DNA of 64,000 bases, taken from Candidatus Nitricoxidireducens bremensis. GTDB taxonomy: Bacteria; Pseudomonadota; Gammaproteobacteria; Burkholderiales; Rhodocyclaceae. Positions 36,085-46,089 of this stretch are shown here, in pieces; the stretch's first letter is position 1, and every line of letters begins with the position of its first letter. The stretch covers positions 157,951-221,950 of the forward strand of contig JAOTRT010000006.1 in the NCBI GenBank assembly GCA_030247725.1, in the 5' to 3' direction. Position numbers and translations under genes: made by a program. The notes beneath the pieces are model-generated. The model saw only the letters and a program-made list of their open reading frames with translations, searched no databases and was not told the DNA's origin.

Positions 36085-38792
36085 CCCTTTCCCTGGCGGA
36101 CGCCTGCGGCGATCTCGTCGTGCTCTGCGCCAGCGCGCGTCTGGCGCGCCACCTGCGCACGGCCCACGGCCGGGCCCAGGCCGCCCGCGGCCTCGACCGC
36201 TGGCCGGCCCTGGCGACGGCGACGGTGTCCCAGTGGCTGGGGCGCATCGTGAGCGATGCCGTGCTGGCCGGCGAGATTCCCCTGGACGCGGCGCGCCGCG
36301 TCGCCCTCAACCCTGCCCAGGAACGGCTGCTATGGGAGCGGGCCATCGGGGCCGCCGACAGCGGCGCCCCCGAGGAGGCCCTGTTCGACCGGGAGGGCCT
36401 GGCCCAGGCGGCGGCCGAGGCCAACGAGCTCGCGGCGGGCTGGGGCCTCCGCCCCGAGGCGGCGCCCCAGGGGGAGGAGACCCGCGCCTTTCTGCACTGG
36501 CGCGAAGCCTTCCGTGCCCTGCTCGATGCCGGCGGCTGGCTGGAACCCGTGCGCCACCTGGAATGGCAGATCGGCTGCATCGCCCGTGGCGCCGGCCGCC
36601 TGCCGGCCCGCATCGCCTTCGCCGGTTTCGACCGCATCCATCCCCAGGAGGCGCGGCTGATGGAGGCCCTGGCGACCCGCGGCGTCGAGGTGCTCGAACT
36701 GGCCCTGACCCGCGACGCCCCGGCCGCGGCGGTGGCCGTCGCCTTTCCCGACGTCCGCGCCGAATGCCGCGCGGCGGCGGCCTGGGCGGCGCGGCGGCTG
36801 GCGGCCGATCCGCAGGCCCGCCTCGCCATCGTCGCCCCCGACCTGGGCTCCTTGCGGCCCCTGCTGGCGGCGGCCCTGGACGAGGCCCTTCATCCGGCGG
36901 CCTTCGATCCGGCCCGGGCCGAAATGCCGCGCCGCTACGACTTCTCCCTCGGCACGCCCCTGGCGCGCGCGCCCCTCGCGGAAACCGCCCTGGCCCTGCT
37001 GGCCCTGGCAGGGCGGCCCCGGCGCGTCGAGCTGGCGCGCCTGGGGGAACTGCTGCACCGTCCCTACTGGGCGACGGAGGAGGAGGCGGACGCCCGCGAC
37101 CGCCTCGACGCCCGGCTGCGCGAGACCCTGGCGCCCGAAACCACCCTGGAGCGCGTCCTGCGGCTGGCCCGCCGCCTGGCGGCCAGGGGGTTGGCCCTGC
37201 CGCGCACCCTCACCGTCCTCGACGGGCTCGTGCAGGCGGCTGCCGCCCAGCCGGCGAAACAGCTGCCCTCCCAGTGGGCCCGCGCCTTCGCCGCCCTGGC
37301 CGCGGCGGCGGGCTGGCCCGGCGACCGGGGCCTGTCGAGCGTCGAATGGCAGGCGCGCCACGCCTTCGCCGAAACCCTGGACGCCCTGGCCCAGTTCGAC
37401 GGGCTGTTGGGCCGCATTGCCTACGGCGAGGCCCTGGGGCGGCTCCAGCGCCTGTGCGCCGAGCGCATCTTCCAGCCCGAGGCCGAGGGCGAGCCTGCCG
37501 TGCTGGTCATGGGCCTGCTGGAGGCCGCCGCCGAGCCCCTGGATGCCGTCTGGGTCCTGGGCATGAACGACCAGGCCTGGCCGCCGCCGGCCCGGCCCAA
37601 TCCGCTGCTGCCTGCGGAATTGCAGCGCCGCGTGGGGGCCCCCAACGCCTCGGCCGAGGTGCAGGCCGAGTTCGCGGCGACCCTCCAGCGCCGCCTGCTG
37701 CATAGCGCACCCACGGCCGTGTTTTCCTGGGCGCGGACGGAGGGCGGGCGCGAGTTGCGGCCCAGCCCCCTGATCGCCGGCCTGCCGCCGGCCGCCGAAG
37801 GAGAGTTCGCCGCACCGGCGGGGCTCGCCGAGGGCCTGGCCGGCAGCGGGGAACTGGTGCGCCTCGACGACAACCGGGCGCCGCCGGTGGCGCCCGGCGA
37901 GCGCGTGCGCGGCGGCACCGGCCTGCTCAGGGCCCAGGCCCTGTGCCCGGCCTGGGCCTTCTACCAGTACCGCCTCGGCGCCCGCGCCCTGGGCGAGCCG
38001 GTGACGGGCCTCGACCCGGCCGCCCGCGGCACGCTGCTCCACGGCGTGCTGGAGCATTTCTGGCGTGGCCGCGGTTCCGCGGACCTGGCCGCCTTCGACG
38101 AGGCGGCCCTGGCCGACGCCCTCGGTGCCGCGGCCGACGCCGCCATCGCCGCTTTCGACCGCTCCCGCGAGGAGGCCATGGCGCCGCGCTTCGCGGCCCT
38201 GGAGAAGGAACGGCTGCTGCGGCTCGCTGCCCTCTGGCTGGGCTTCGAGCGCGGGCGGCCGGTGCCCTTCCGCGTCGTCGCCTGCGAGCAGGCGGTGGAC
38301 ATCGAGATCGAGGGCATCGCGGTGCACCTGGTGGTGGACCGCATCGACGAACTGGCGGACGGCCGCCACCTCGTCATCGACTACAAGACCGCGGCGGCGG
38401 TGAGCGCGAAGAGCTGGGCCGACTCCCGCATCGCCGAGCCGCAGCTGCCCGTTTATGCGGGCCTCGCCGCGGCGGGCGAGACCGCCGGCGTCGCCTTCGC
38501 CCAGGTGCGCAGCGAGAAGTGCGCCTTCGTCGGCATCGCCGCGGAGGGCGGCCTGCTGCCCGGCGTGGCGGGCATCGGCGACGACAAGGCGCGCAAGTTG
38601 TTCCCCGCCATCGCGGGCTGGGACGCGCTGCTCGACCACTGGCGCTGCAGCATCGCCGAGATCGCCCGCGAAGTGCGCGACGGCGTGGCGGCGGCCATCG
38701 TGAACGACGAAAAGGATCTCGCCTGGTGCGAGGTGACGCCGCTGCTGCGGCTGGCGGAAGCCCGCGCCCAGCGGGAGGAAACGGCACCATGA
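36081..38792 (+). CDS. AddB-like PD-(D/E)XK nuclease (probable double-strand break repair)
   Basis: A 903-residue protein pairing with the helicase encoded next. The N-terminal part is a UvrD-like fold without a Walker A motif. The middle contains V-W-V-L-G-M-N-D-Q-A-W-P-P-P-A-R-P-N-P. The C-terminal nuclease domain (about 620-900) has G-T-L-L-H-G-V-L-E-H-F-W, V-V-D-R-I-D-E-L and V-I-D-Y-K-T. The C-x2-C-x5-C iron-sulfur cysteines of Bacillus AddB are not seen. The GTG at 36081 is chosen because it couples to the leader peptide; earlier in-frame codons overlap the hairpins. Very high GC. Confidence 0.88.
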   Translation: MTLSLADACGDLVVLCASARLARHLRTAHGRAQAARGLDRWPALATATVSQWLGRIVSDAVLAGEIPLDAARRVALNPAQERLLWERAIGAADSGAPEEALFDREGLAQAAAEANELAAGWGLRPEAAPQGEETRAFLHWREAFRALLDAGGWLEPVRHLEWQIGCIARGAGRLPARIAFAGFDRIHPQEARLMEALATRGVEVLELALTRDAPAAAVAVAFPDVRAECRAAAAWAARRLAADPQARLAIVAPDLGSLRPLLAAALDEALHPAAFDPARAEMPRRYDFSLGTPLARAPLAETALALLALAGRPRRVELARLGELLHRPYWATEEEADARDRLDARLRETLAPETTLERVLRLARRLAARGLALPRTLTVLDGLVQAAAAQPAKQLPSQWARAFAALAAAAGWPGDRGLSSVEWQARHAFAETLDALAQFDGLLGRIAYGEALGRLQRLCAERIFQPEAEGEPAVLVMGLLEAAAEPLDAVWVLGMNDQAWPPPARPNPLLPAELQRRVGAPNASAEVQAEFAATLQRRLLHSAPTAVFSWARTEGGRELRPSPLIAGLPPAAEGEFAAPAGLAEGLAGSGELVRLDDNRAPPVAPGERVRGGTGLLRAQALCPAWAFYQYRLGARALGEPVTGLDPAARGTLLHGVLEHFWRGRGSADLAAFDEAALADALGAAADAAIAAFDRSREEAMAPRFAALEKERLLRLAALWLGFERGRPVPFRVVACEQAVDIEIEGIAVHLVVDRIDELADGRHLVIDYKTAAAVSAKSWADSRIAEPQLPVYAGLAAAGETAGVAFAQVRSEKCAFVGIAAEGGLLPGVAGIGDDKARKLFPAIAGWDALLDHWRCSIAEIAREVRDGVAAAIVNDEKDLAWCEVTPLLRLAEARAQREETAP

Positions 38793-41700
38793 GCGGCGAC
38801 GACCTGCTGCGGGAAGATGCGGCGAGCCGCGAACGCGCCCTCGAACTCGGCTCTTTCATCGTCGAGGCGCCGGCCGGCGCCGGCAAGACGGAACTGCTGA
38901 CCCAGCGGGTGCTGCGCCTGCTGGCCGTGGTGGAGGAGCCGGAAGAGGTCGTCGCCATCACCTTCACCAACAAGGCGGCGGCCGAGATGAAGGCCCGCAT
39001 CCTCGCCAGCCTGGCGCGGGCGGCGGTCGGCGACCGGCCCGCCGAGCCGCACCGGCGCATCACCTTCGATCTGGCCTGCGCCGCCCTGGCGGCCGGTGCG
39101 GCGCGGGGCTGGCGCCTGCTGGAGAACCCGGGCCGCCTGAGGATCACCACCATCGACGCCCTCTGCGCCGGCCTGGCGCGCCAGATGCCCTTGCTCTCGC
39201 GCTTCGGCGCCCAGCCGCGCCTGGCCGACAAGCCGCGCCGCCATTACGAGGAGGCCACGCGCCGTACCCTCGCCCAGGTGGAGGATGAGGACGCCGCCGG
39301 TGCCGCCGTGGCCGACGCCCTGCGGCATCTCGACAACGATGCCGGCCGGCTGGCGGGCCTGTTGGCCGACATGCTGGCGCGGCGCGACCAGTGGCTGCCC
39401 CACACCCTGGGCGAGCGCCTGCGGGAGGAGGCGGAAGCCGCCGTGGCCACCCTGATCGCCGCGGACCTGGAGGCGGCAGCCGCGGCCCTGGGCGGCGCCC
39501 TGCAGGCGCGGCTGATGCCGCTCGCCCACTTTGCCGCCGGCAACGTGGACGCCGCGTCGCCGCTGGCCGCGCTGCTCGACTGGACCCTGCCCCTGGCCGG
39601 TACGCCGGAGGAACTGCCCCAATGGCGCGCCCTGTGCCGGCTGCTGCTGACGGAGGACGATGCGCCGCGCAAGCAGGTGAACAAGAACCAGGGTTTCCCC
39701 CCTGGCAAGGAGGCCGCCCCCCTCAAGGAGGCCATGACGGCCGCCCTCGGCGAGCTCACAGTGGGCGCCGCCGCGGCCCTGGCCCGCGTCCGGGAGCTGC
39801 CCGAGCCGCGCTATGGCGAGGAGGACTGGCGTACCGTCGAGGCCTTGTCGCGCCTGCTGCGCATCGCGGCGGCCCAGCTGTGGACCGTGTTCCACGAAGC
39901 GGGCGAGGCCGACTTCGTCGAGGTGGCCCAGCGGGCCCTGCTGGCCCTGGGCAGCGCCGAGGCGCCGACCGACCTGGCGCTGGTCCTCGACTACCGGGTG
40001 CGCCACCTGCTCGTGGACGAATTCCAGGACACCAGCCCCACCCAGGTGGAACTGCTGCGCCGTCTCACCGCCGGCTGGGCGCCAGGGGACGGCCGCACCC
40101 TGTTCGCCGTGGGCGACCCCATGCAGTCCATCTACCGCTTCCGCAAGGCCGACGTGGGCCTGTTCCTCAGCGTGGCCGAGCGGGGCATCGGCGGCCTGGA
40201 GCTGGAACGCTTGCGCCTGACGCGCAACAACCGCTCCTGTCCGGCGGTGGTGGATTGGGTGAACGCGAGCTTCGCCGGCATCTTCCCCGCCGCCGACGGC
40301 GTCGCCGCCGGCGCCATCCGCTACCGGGAGTTCGCGGCGACGCGGGCGCCATTGGCGGGCGAGGGCGTCGTGGTCCACCCCATCGTGGTGGCGCGGGACG
40401 AGGAGGGCGATGCCGCCGACCTCATCGAAGCGCGGCAGGTGCTGGAGATCGTGGATGCCGTGCGCCGCGACGATCCGGGCCGCAGCATCGCCGTCCTGGT
40501 GCGGGCGCGCAGCCATCTCGACGCCCTGGTGGCGGCGATCCGCCGCTCCCGCGCCGGCCTGCGCTTCCAGGCCGTGGAGATCGAAGGCCTGGCGGCGCGG
40601 CAGTCGGTGCAGGACCTGCTGTCCCTGACGCGGGCGTTGCACCACCGGGCCGACCGGGTCCATTGGCTCGCCATCCTGCGGGCCCCCTGGTGCGGCCTCA
40701 CCCTGGCCGACCTGTTCGTCCTCGCCGGCGACGCCCACGAAACGACCCTGTGGCAGCTCATGCACGAGGAGGAGCGGTTGGCCCGCCTCTCGGCCGACGG
40801 CCGCGGGCGCCTGCTGCATCTGCGCCGGGTGGTCGGCGCGGCCTTCGCCCATCGCGGCCGTCAGCGGCCCCGCCGCTGGGTGGAAGGCGTCTGGCTGGGC
40901 CTGGGGGGCGCCGCCTGTCTAGCCGGGGCGGCGGACGCGGCCGATGCCGCCGCCTTCCTCGATCTTGTCGATGCCCTGGATGCCGGGGGTCGTTTCTCCA
41001 TCGAGGAGCTGGAGCGCGAGATGGCCGACCTCTACGCGGCTCCCGATCCGGAAGCCGGCGCCGGTCTCCAGCTCATGACCATCCACAAGTCCAAGGGCCT
41101 GGAGTTCGACACCGTGATCCTGCCCGGCCTGCACCGGGGCACGGGCAACGGCGACGCGCCCCTGATGCTGTGGGAGGAGGTGATCGCCGACGGCCGGGGC
41201 GAGAGCCTCGTCGCCGCCCCCCTGCGCCGGCGCGGCGAGGACGACGGCGCTCCCTCCCTCTACAAGTACCTGCGCCGACTGGAGGCCGAGCGCGCCGCCA
41301 ACGAGGATGCCCGCGTACTCTACGTGGCGGCGACGCGGGCGATCCGCGCCCTGCATCTGGTGGGCGTGGCCACGCCGCGGGCCGACGGCAGCCTGGCTCC
41401 CCGCGCCGGCACCTTCCTGCGCCTGCTTTGGGAGGCCGCCGCGGCCCGTTTCGCGGCGGCGGAGCAGGGGGCGGCGGCGGGTGCCGACCTGCCGTCGGAG
41501 CCCTTCGTGCCGCAACTGGTGCGCCTGGCTGTCCCGGCGACGCCGGCCATTCTCGCCGCGGGCGGCCTGCCCCAGCGTCCTGCGCCCGAGACGGAGGAGG
41601 CCGCCGAGCCGGGGACCGGCGACCCGCTGGCGGCCCATGTAGGCACCCTGGTCCATGCCTACCTGGAAATGATCGCCCGCAGCGGCGCCGAGGCCTGGCC

Positions 41701-42139
41701 GGCGGAACGCATCCGCAGCCTGCGGCCGGCCATGAAGGGCTGGCTGCGCCAGCAGGGCCACACGGAATCCGACGCGGATGCCGGTGCCGGCCGCTGCATG
41801 GCGGCCCTGCTGGCGACCCTCGCCAGCGAGGCCGGCCGCTGGGTGCTGGCGGCGCGGCCCGAGGCGGCGGCGGAACTGGCGGTGGCGACGCGGGAGGGCG
41901 AGCGCATCGCCACCCAGGTGGTGGACCGGACCTTTGTCGAGGCCGGCGCGCGCTGGATCGTCGATTACAAGACCGCGCCCATCGAGGGCGACGCCGCGGC
42001 CCTGGCGGCCCACGCCGAGCGCTACCGGCCCCAGTTGGAGCGCTACGGCGCCCTGTTCGCGGACGAGGGGCGGCCCCTGCGGCTGGCCATCCTCTACGCC
42101 GCGAGCGGGCGTCTGATAGAGTTGCGGCCCCCAGCCTGA
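38789..42139 (+). CDS. AddA/RecB-like UvrD-family helicase-nuclease
   Basis: A 1116-residue protein of superfamily 1. Walker A is E-A-P-A-G-A-G-K-T-E-L-L near residue 25. Motif II is V-D-E-F-Q-D-T-S-P-T-Q, motif III D-P-M-Q-S-I-Y-R-F-R, motif V T-I-H-K-S-K-G-L-E-F and motif VI Y-V-A-A-T-R-A. A C-terminal PD-(D/E)XK domain has G-T-L-V-H-A-Y-L-E and W-I-V-D-Y-K-T. It resects DNA double-strand breaks with its AddB-like partner. The start overlaps the partner's stop (ATGA). This operon would substitute for RecBCD; no recBCD is seen in the window. Confidence 0.92.
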   Translation: MSGDDLLREDAASRERALELGSFIVEAPAGAGKTELLTQRVLRLLAVVEEPEEVVAITFTNKAAAEMKARILASLARAAVGDRPAEPHRRITFDLACAALAAGAARGWRLLENPGRLRITTIDALCAGLARQMPLLSRFGAQPRLADKPRRHYEEATRRTLAQVEDEDAAGAAVADALRHLDNDAGRLAGLLADMLARRDQWLPHTLGERLREEAEAAVATLIAADLEAAAAALGGALQARLMPLAHFAAGNVDAASPLAALLDWTLPLAGTPEELPQWRALCRLLLTEDDAPRKQVNKNQGFPPGKEAAPLKEAMTAALGELTVGAAAALARVRELPEPRYGEEDWRTVEALSRLLRIAAAQLWTVFHEAGEADFVEVAQRALLALGSAEAPTDLALVLDYRVRHLLVDEFQDTSPTQVELLRRLTAGWAPGDGRTLFAVGDPMQSIYRFRKADVGLFLSVAERGIGGLELERLRLTRNNRSCPAVVDWVNASFAGIFPAADGVAAGAIRYREFAATRAPLAGEGVVVHPIVVARDEEGDAADLIEARQVLEIVDAVRRDDPGRSIAVLVRARSHLDALVAAIRRSRAGLRFQAVEIEGLAARQSVQDLLSLTRALHHRADRVHWLAILRAPWCGLTLADLFVLAGDAHETTLWQLMHEEERLARLSADGRGRLLHLRRVVGAAFAHRGRQRPRRWVEGVWLGLGGAACLAGAADAADAAAFLDLVDALDAGGRFSIEELEREMADLYAAPDPEAGAGLQLMTIHKSKGLEFDTVILPGLHRGTGNGDAPLMLWEEVIADGRGESLVAAPLRRRGEDDGAPSLYKYLRRLEAERAANEDARVLYVAATRAIRALHLVGVATPRADGSLAPRAGTFLRLLWEAAAARFAAAEQGAAAGADLPSEPFVPQLVRLAVPATPAILAAGGLPQRPAPETEEAAEPGTGDPLAAHVGTLVHAYLEMIARSGAEAWPAERIRSLRPAMKGWLRQQGHTESDADAGAGRCMAALLATLASEAGRWVLAARPEAAAELAVATREGERIATQVVDRTFVEAGARWIVDYKTAPIEGDAAALAAHAERYRPQLERYGALFADEGRPLRLAILYAASGRLIELRPPA

Positions 42140-42147
42140 GAACCGCC

Positions 42148-43047
42148 ATGCCCGTCAGCCTCCAAGGAAAACTCGTCGTCGCCTTGTCGTCCCGCGCCCT
42201 CTTCGATTTCGAGGAGGAGAACAAGGTCTTCGAGGACAGTAACGACTCCGCCTACATGGCCCTGCAACTGGAGCGCATGGAGCAGGCCGCCCGGCGCGGC
42301 GCCGCCTTCCCGCTGGTGAAGAAGCTGCTGGCCTTCAACGCCGACGGCCAACATCGCGTGGAAGTGGTGATCCTGTCGCGCAACGATCCGGTGTCGGGCC
42401 TGCGCGTGTTCCGCTCCGCCGAGGCGGCCGGGTTGTCCCTGGAGCGGGGCGTGTTCACCCGCGGCCGGCCGCCGTTCCACTATCTGGAGCCCCTGGGGGC
42501 CCACCTCTTTCTCTCGGTGCTGGAGTCCGACGTGCGCGGCGCCCTGGAGGCGGGCTTTCCGGCCGCCCGCGTCTATCCCCAGTCCTTCGTCGATGCCGAC
42601 CGCCATCCCGAGGAAGTGCGCATCGCCTTCGACGGCGACGCCGTGCTGTTCTCCGACGAGGCCGAGCGCATCTACAAGGCCGAAGGCCTGCCGGCCTTCC
42701 AGGCCCACGAGATCTCCCATGCCGGCCGGCCCCTGCCGGCGGGACCGTTCAAGCCCCTGCTGGAGGCCCTGCACCGCCTGCAGGCGGCGAGCCGCGAACT
42801 GCCCATGCGCATCCGCACCGCGCTGGTCACCGCCCGCAGCGCGCCGGCCCACGAGCGCGCCGTGCGCACGCTGATGGACTGGAACATCGCGGTAGACGAG
42901 GCCATGTTCCTCGGCGGCCTGGAGAAGGGCCCCTTCCTCAAGGAGTTCCAGCCCGACTTCTTCTTCGACGACCAGCCGGCCCATTGCGAGTCCGGCGCCA
43001 AGGCCGGCCCCACGGGCCACGTGGTCAGCGGCATCGCCAACGCGTGA
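42148..43047 (+). CDS. 5'-nucleotidase (PF06189-type)
   Basis: A 299-residue cytoplasmic nucleotidase-like protein. It has the family blocks L-V-V-A-L-S-S-R-A-L-F-D, F-R-S-A-E-A-A-G-L, L-F-L-S and a C-terminal D-E-A-M-F-L-G-G-L-E-K-G-P-F-L with F-F-F-D-D-Q. It should dephosphorylate nucleoside monophosphates. It begins nine bases after the helicase stop. Its stop overlaps the following hydrolase start (GTGA). Confidence 0.85.
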   Translation: MPVSLQGKLVVALSSRALFDFEEENKVFEDSNDSAYMALQLERMEQAARRGAAFPLVKKLLAFNADGQHRVEVVILSRNDPVSGLRVFRSAEAAGLSLERGVFTRGRPPFHYLEPLGAHLFLSVLESDVRGALEAGFPAARVYPQSFVDADRHPEEVRIAFDGDAVLFSDEAERIYKAEGLPAFQAHEISHAGRPLPAGPFKPLLEALHRLQAASRELPMRIRTALVTARSAPAHERAVRTLMDWNIAVDEAMFLGGLEKGPFLKEFQPDFFFDDQPAHCESGAKAGPTGHVVSGIANA

Positions 43048-43832
43048 AGCATCGTTTCGTCGAGGCCGGCGGCCATCGGCTGGAAGTGCTGGAGTATCCG
43101 GCCGGCCGGGAAGGCCGGCCGCCCCTGGTCTTCCTGCACGAGGGGCTGGGCAGCGTCTCCCTGTGGCGCGACTTTCCGGCTCGCATCGCCGAGGCGACCG
43201 GTTGTCGCACTATCGTCTATTCCCGTTACGGCTACGGCCGTTCGGACGTGCTGGCGGCGCCGCGGCGGCCGGACTACATGTATGGGGAAGCCCTGGAGAC
43301 CCTGCCGGCCCTGCTGGACCTGCTGGCGGTGGACAGGCCCGTGCTGGTCGGCCATTCCGACGGCGGCTCCATCGCCCTCATCCATGCGGGCGGCAGCGGC
43401 CGGGTATGTGCGGGCGTGGCCGTGCTGGCGCCCCACCTGTTCGTCGAAGCGCGTTCGGTGGAAGGGATTGCCGCGACCGTGGCGGACTTCGAGAACACGG
43501 ACCTGGCGCAGAAACTCGCACGCCATCACCGGGACGCGCGGAGAACTTTCTACGGCTGGGCCGACATCTGGCGCAGTGCGGAATTCCGGGACTGGAACAT
43601 CGAGGCGTATCTGCCGGGCCTGGGCTGTCCGGTGCTGGCGATCCAGGGGGAGGACGACGAATACGCCGGCATGGCCCACATCGACCGCATTGCCGAGCTG
43701 GCGGTACATGCGCCGGACGTGGAACTGCTCAAACTGAAGGACTGCGGACATTCGCCCCATCGCGACCAGGCGGCGGCGGTGGGCGCCGCCATCGCGGCTT
43801 TCGTCGACCGGGTCGGGGCGGCGGCGGCCTGA
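43044..43832 (+). CDS. alpha/beta hydrolase
   Basis: A 262-residue protein with the alpha/beta-hydrolase fold. The oxyanion-hole region is F-L-H-E-G-L-G-S, the nucleophile Ser lies in V-G-H-S-D-G-G-S, the acidic residue is probably in Q-G-E-D-D-E-Y, and the His is in C-G-H-S-P-H. The substrate is unknown. The GTG start overlaps the nucleotidase stop. It ends 10 bases from the convergent hemerythrin gene. Confidence 0.88.
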   Translation: MKHRFVEAGGHRLEVLEYPAGREGRPPLVFLHEGLGSVSLWRDFPARIAEATGCRTIVYSRYGYGRSDVLAAPRRPDYMYGEALETLPALLDLLAVDRPVLVGHSDGGSIALIHAGGSGRVCAGVAVLAPHLFVEARSVEGIAATVADFENTDLAQKLARHHRDARRTFYGWADIWRSAEFRDWNIEAYLPGLGCPVLAIQGEDDEYAGMAHIDRIAELAVHAPDVELLKLKDCGHSPHRDQAAAVGAAIAAFVDRVGAAAA

Positions 43833-43842
43833 GCGCCTTGCT

Positions 43843-44265
43843 TCAGGCGGCTGCGCGCTCCCGCAGGAAGCGGGCGTAGTCCTTGTCGTGCTCCATGATG
43901 TGCTCCATGAGCCACACGGTGACGAACAGGTTGAGCTTGAGGGGCGTTGTGTTGGTCTTGTGGGCGACGATTTCGTCGAGGAGCTTGACGACTTCGGCTT
44001 CCAGTTCCGCGTGCTGCCGGCGATGGGCATCCATGTGGGGATAGCCCCGGGCCTCGATGAAGATCTCTTCGCTGCGGAAATGCTCGCGCGTGTATTCGAG
44101 CAGTTGGCCGAGGGCGTGCTTGGCGGCGCTGAGGCCCTGGCCGTCGATGAGATGGCCGGAGGCGGTCCGGCGGAATTCCTCGATCAGGTGTATCCAATAG
44201 GCATGCTGGGCATCCATTTCCTCGATGCCGATGCGGTACTTCCCTTCGATGGGGTATGACTTCAT
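43843..44265 (-). CDS. bacteriohemerythrin
   Basis: A 140-residue four-helix oxygen-binding protein. Di-iron ligands are visible: H21 in M-D-A-Q-H, H-F-R-S-E-E, H-R-R-Q-H and H-I-M-E-H-D. It lacks fused signalling domains, so it is the soluble single-domain type used for oxygen storage, sensing or supply in microaerobic proteobacteria. The gene stands alone; its promoter must lie in the 44266-44398 gap, where no confident box was found. Confidence 0.92.
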   Translation of the reverse strand: MKSYPIEGKYRIGIEEMDAQHAYWIHLIEEFRRTASGHLIDGQGLSAAKHALGQLLEYTREHFRSEEIFIEARGYPHMDAHRRQHAELEAEVVKLLDEIVAHKTNTTPLKLNLFVTVWLMEHIMEHDKDYARFLRERAAA

Positions 44266-44398
44266 TCCTCTTGCCTCCCATGCCGCCGGTTCGGGGGAGC
44301 AGCGTGCCGGAATCGACGGGGCAGGGTCGGGTCCGGCGGTATGTCCTAGGTCATAATACCCGATCTTTTTTGTCGGGAATGAAAACCGGGGCGATTTA

Positions 44399-45172
44399 TT
44401 ACGAAAGGCTGAAGACTATCCTGCTGGCAGGGTCTTGTCGATAGAACCGGCACAGCTGCTCGTAAACGGCGGGATATTCGCCCTTCAGCAGGGCCGGCGT
44501 CTCGAAGAAGGCCTCGCTCATGACGGCGAAGAATTCGCCGGGATGTTCGGCGGCATAGGGGTCCAGCGCCGTGTGCTCGCCGGCATCGACGCGGCGGCAA
44601 AAGTCCTCGTAGGCCGGTTCGAAGGCGGCGATCCAGTCCCGACGCGACATGTCGGCGTGCAGCGCCGGCAGGCCGTCCACCTCGCCGTTGCTCATGTCCA
44701 GCTTGTGGGCGAACTCGTGGATGACCATGCTGGCGCCGCCGGCATCGGCCGGGTCGTCGAACCAGGACACCAGCACCGGTCCGCCTTCCCAGGCTTCGCC
44801 GAGGACATCGTCGTCGTACTCGTGCACGACGCCGGCCTCGTCCATCTCCCGGCGCGGGATGATGAAGTCCCCGGCATAGACGACGACGCCGACCCAGCCC
44901 CGGTACCAGTCGAGGCCCAGGTTCAGGACCGGCAGGCAGGCCTGGAGGGCGATGGAGAGCTGGATGTCGGGCGTCAGCGCCAGCTCGCCGGCGCCGCTCC
45001 ATTCCTTGATGGCGATGAATTCGCGCGCCATCTCCCGCAGCCGATGACGGTCGTTCTCGACGAGGAAGTCGAGGCAGGGCAGACGGGCCTCCACGTGCCG
45101 CCACTGGTCGGGGGCGACGGCGATGGCGGCGACGGCGCGGCGGCGGCGCCACTTTTCGAACAGGCCGATCAT
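44399..45172 (-). CDS. mtfA: zinc peptidase, MtfA (M90) family
   Basis: A 257-residue protein with the zinc motif H-E-F-A-H-K-L-D and downstream E-F-F-A-V-M-S-E-A-F-F-E carrying the third ligand. MtfA binds the Mlc repressor in E. coli and has aminopeptidase activity. The N-terminus is basic (E-K-W-R-R-R-R) with no signal peptide. The start ATG overlaps the stop of the upstream EamA transporter (ATGA). Confidence 0.9.
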   Translation of the reverse strand: MIGLFEKWRRRRAVAAIAVAPDQWRHVEARLPCLDFLVENDRHRLREMAREFIAIKEWSGAGELALTPDIQLSIALQACLPVLNLGLDWYRGWVGVVVYAGDFIIPRREMDEAGVVHEYDDDVLGEAWEGGPVLVSWFDDPADAGGASMVIHEFAHKLDMSNGEVDGLPALHADMSRRDWIAAFEPAYEDFCRRVDAGEHTALDPYAAEHPGEFFAVMSEAFFETPALLKGEYPAVYEQLCRFYRQDPASRIVFSLS

Positions 45173-46053
45173 GCCTTCCTGCGGGTGTTGAGCCAGATGC
45201 CGGTGAAGATGAGGACGATGCCGACGAAGTGGTAGCCCGCGGGCCGTTCGTCGAGGAAGACGAAGGAAAGCACGATGCCGAAGGCCGGCATCAGGTGCAG
45301 GAACAGGCCGGCGCGGGCCGGGTCCGTCTCGGCGACGCCGCGGTTCCAGAAGACGTAGCCGAGGAAGGCCGGAAAGATGCCCGTGTAGGCGATGCCGGCC
45401 AGGGCGGCCGGTGTCGGGTGGATGAGACGGCCGGAAGCGATTTCCCATGCGTAGGCTGGCGTCAGAGCCAGCAGGCCGATGACGGCAATGGCCGTAAGGA
45501 AGGACATGGCATGGATTTCCGGCCGGTGCGGCAGCATCAGGGTATAGACGGCCCAAGCCACCACCGAGACGAGAATCCAGATGTCGCCGGCATTGAGCTG
45601 CAGGCCGGCCAGCACCGCCGGGTCGCCGCGCATGACGATGGCGACGACGCCGAGGAAGGAGGCGAACACGCCGAGGGCTTCAATCGGTCGCAGGCGCTTG
45701 CCGAGGAAGGCCCAGCCGAGGAAGACGATGGCGATGGGAATGAAGGAGTTGAGCAGCAAGCCGTTGATGACCGTGGTGTATTGCAGGCCCACGTAGCACA
45801 GGGCGTTGTAGCAGGCCGTGCTGAGGACGCCGAATGGGAGCATCCAGCGCCAGGCGGCCTTGATGCGGGGCCAGTCGCGGCGCAGGTAGGGCCAGGCCAG
45901 GGGCAGGATGAAGGCCAGGGCGATCATCCAGCGCCAGAACGACAGGGCCACCGGCGGCACGGCATCGCGGAAGGCGCGGCCGACGATCCAGTTGCCCGCC
46001 CAGAACAGGTTCGCCAGGGACAGCAGCAGATAGGGGGAAACCTGGAGCTTCAC
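45169..46053 (-). CDS. EamA/DMT-family transporter
   Basis: A 294-residue inner-membrane protein with about ten hydrophobic helices in two EamA repeats. The first starts L-L-L-S-L-A-N-L-F-W-A-G-N-W-I-V-G-R and the second W-I-L-V-S-V-V-A-W-A-V-Y-T. These transporters usually export metabolites such as amino acids; the substrate is unknown. The start is a GTG at 46053. Confidence 0.88.
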   Translation of the reverse strand: MKLQVSPYLLLSLANLFWAGNWIVGRAFRDAVPPVALSFWRWMIALAFILPLAWPYLRRDWPRIKAAWRWMLPFGVLSTACYNALCYVGLQYTTVINGLLLNSFIPIAIVFLGWAFLGKRLRPIEALGVFASFLGVVAIVMRGDPAVLAGLQLNAGDIWILVSVVAWAVYTLMLPHRPEIHAMSFLTAIAVIGLLALTPAYAWEIASGRLIHPTPAALAGIAYTGIFPAFLGYVFWNRGVAETDPARAGLFLHLMPAFGIVLSFVFLDERPAGYHFVGIVLIFTGIWLNTRRKA

Positions 46054-46089
46054 TTTACGGGCCTTCCGGGCGGCGGGTGCTGCAAGTAG

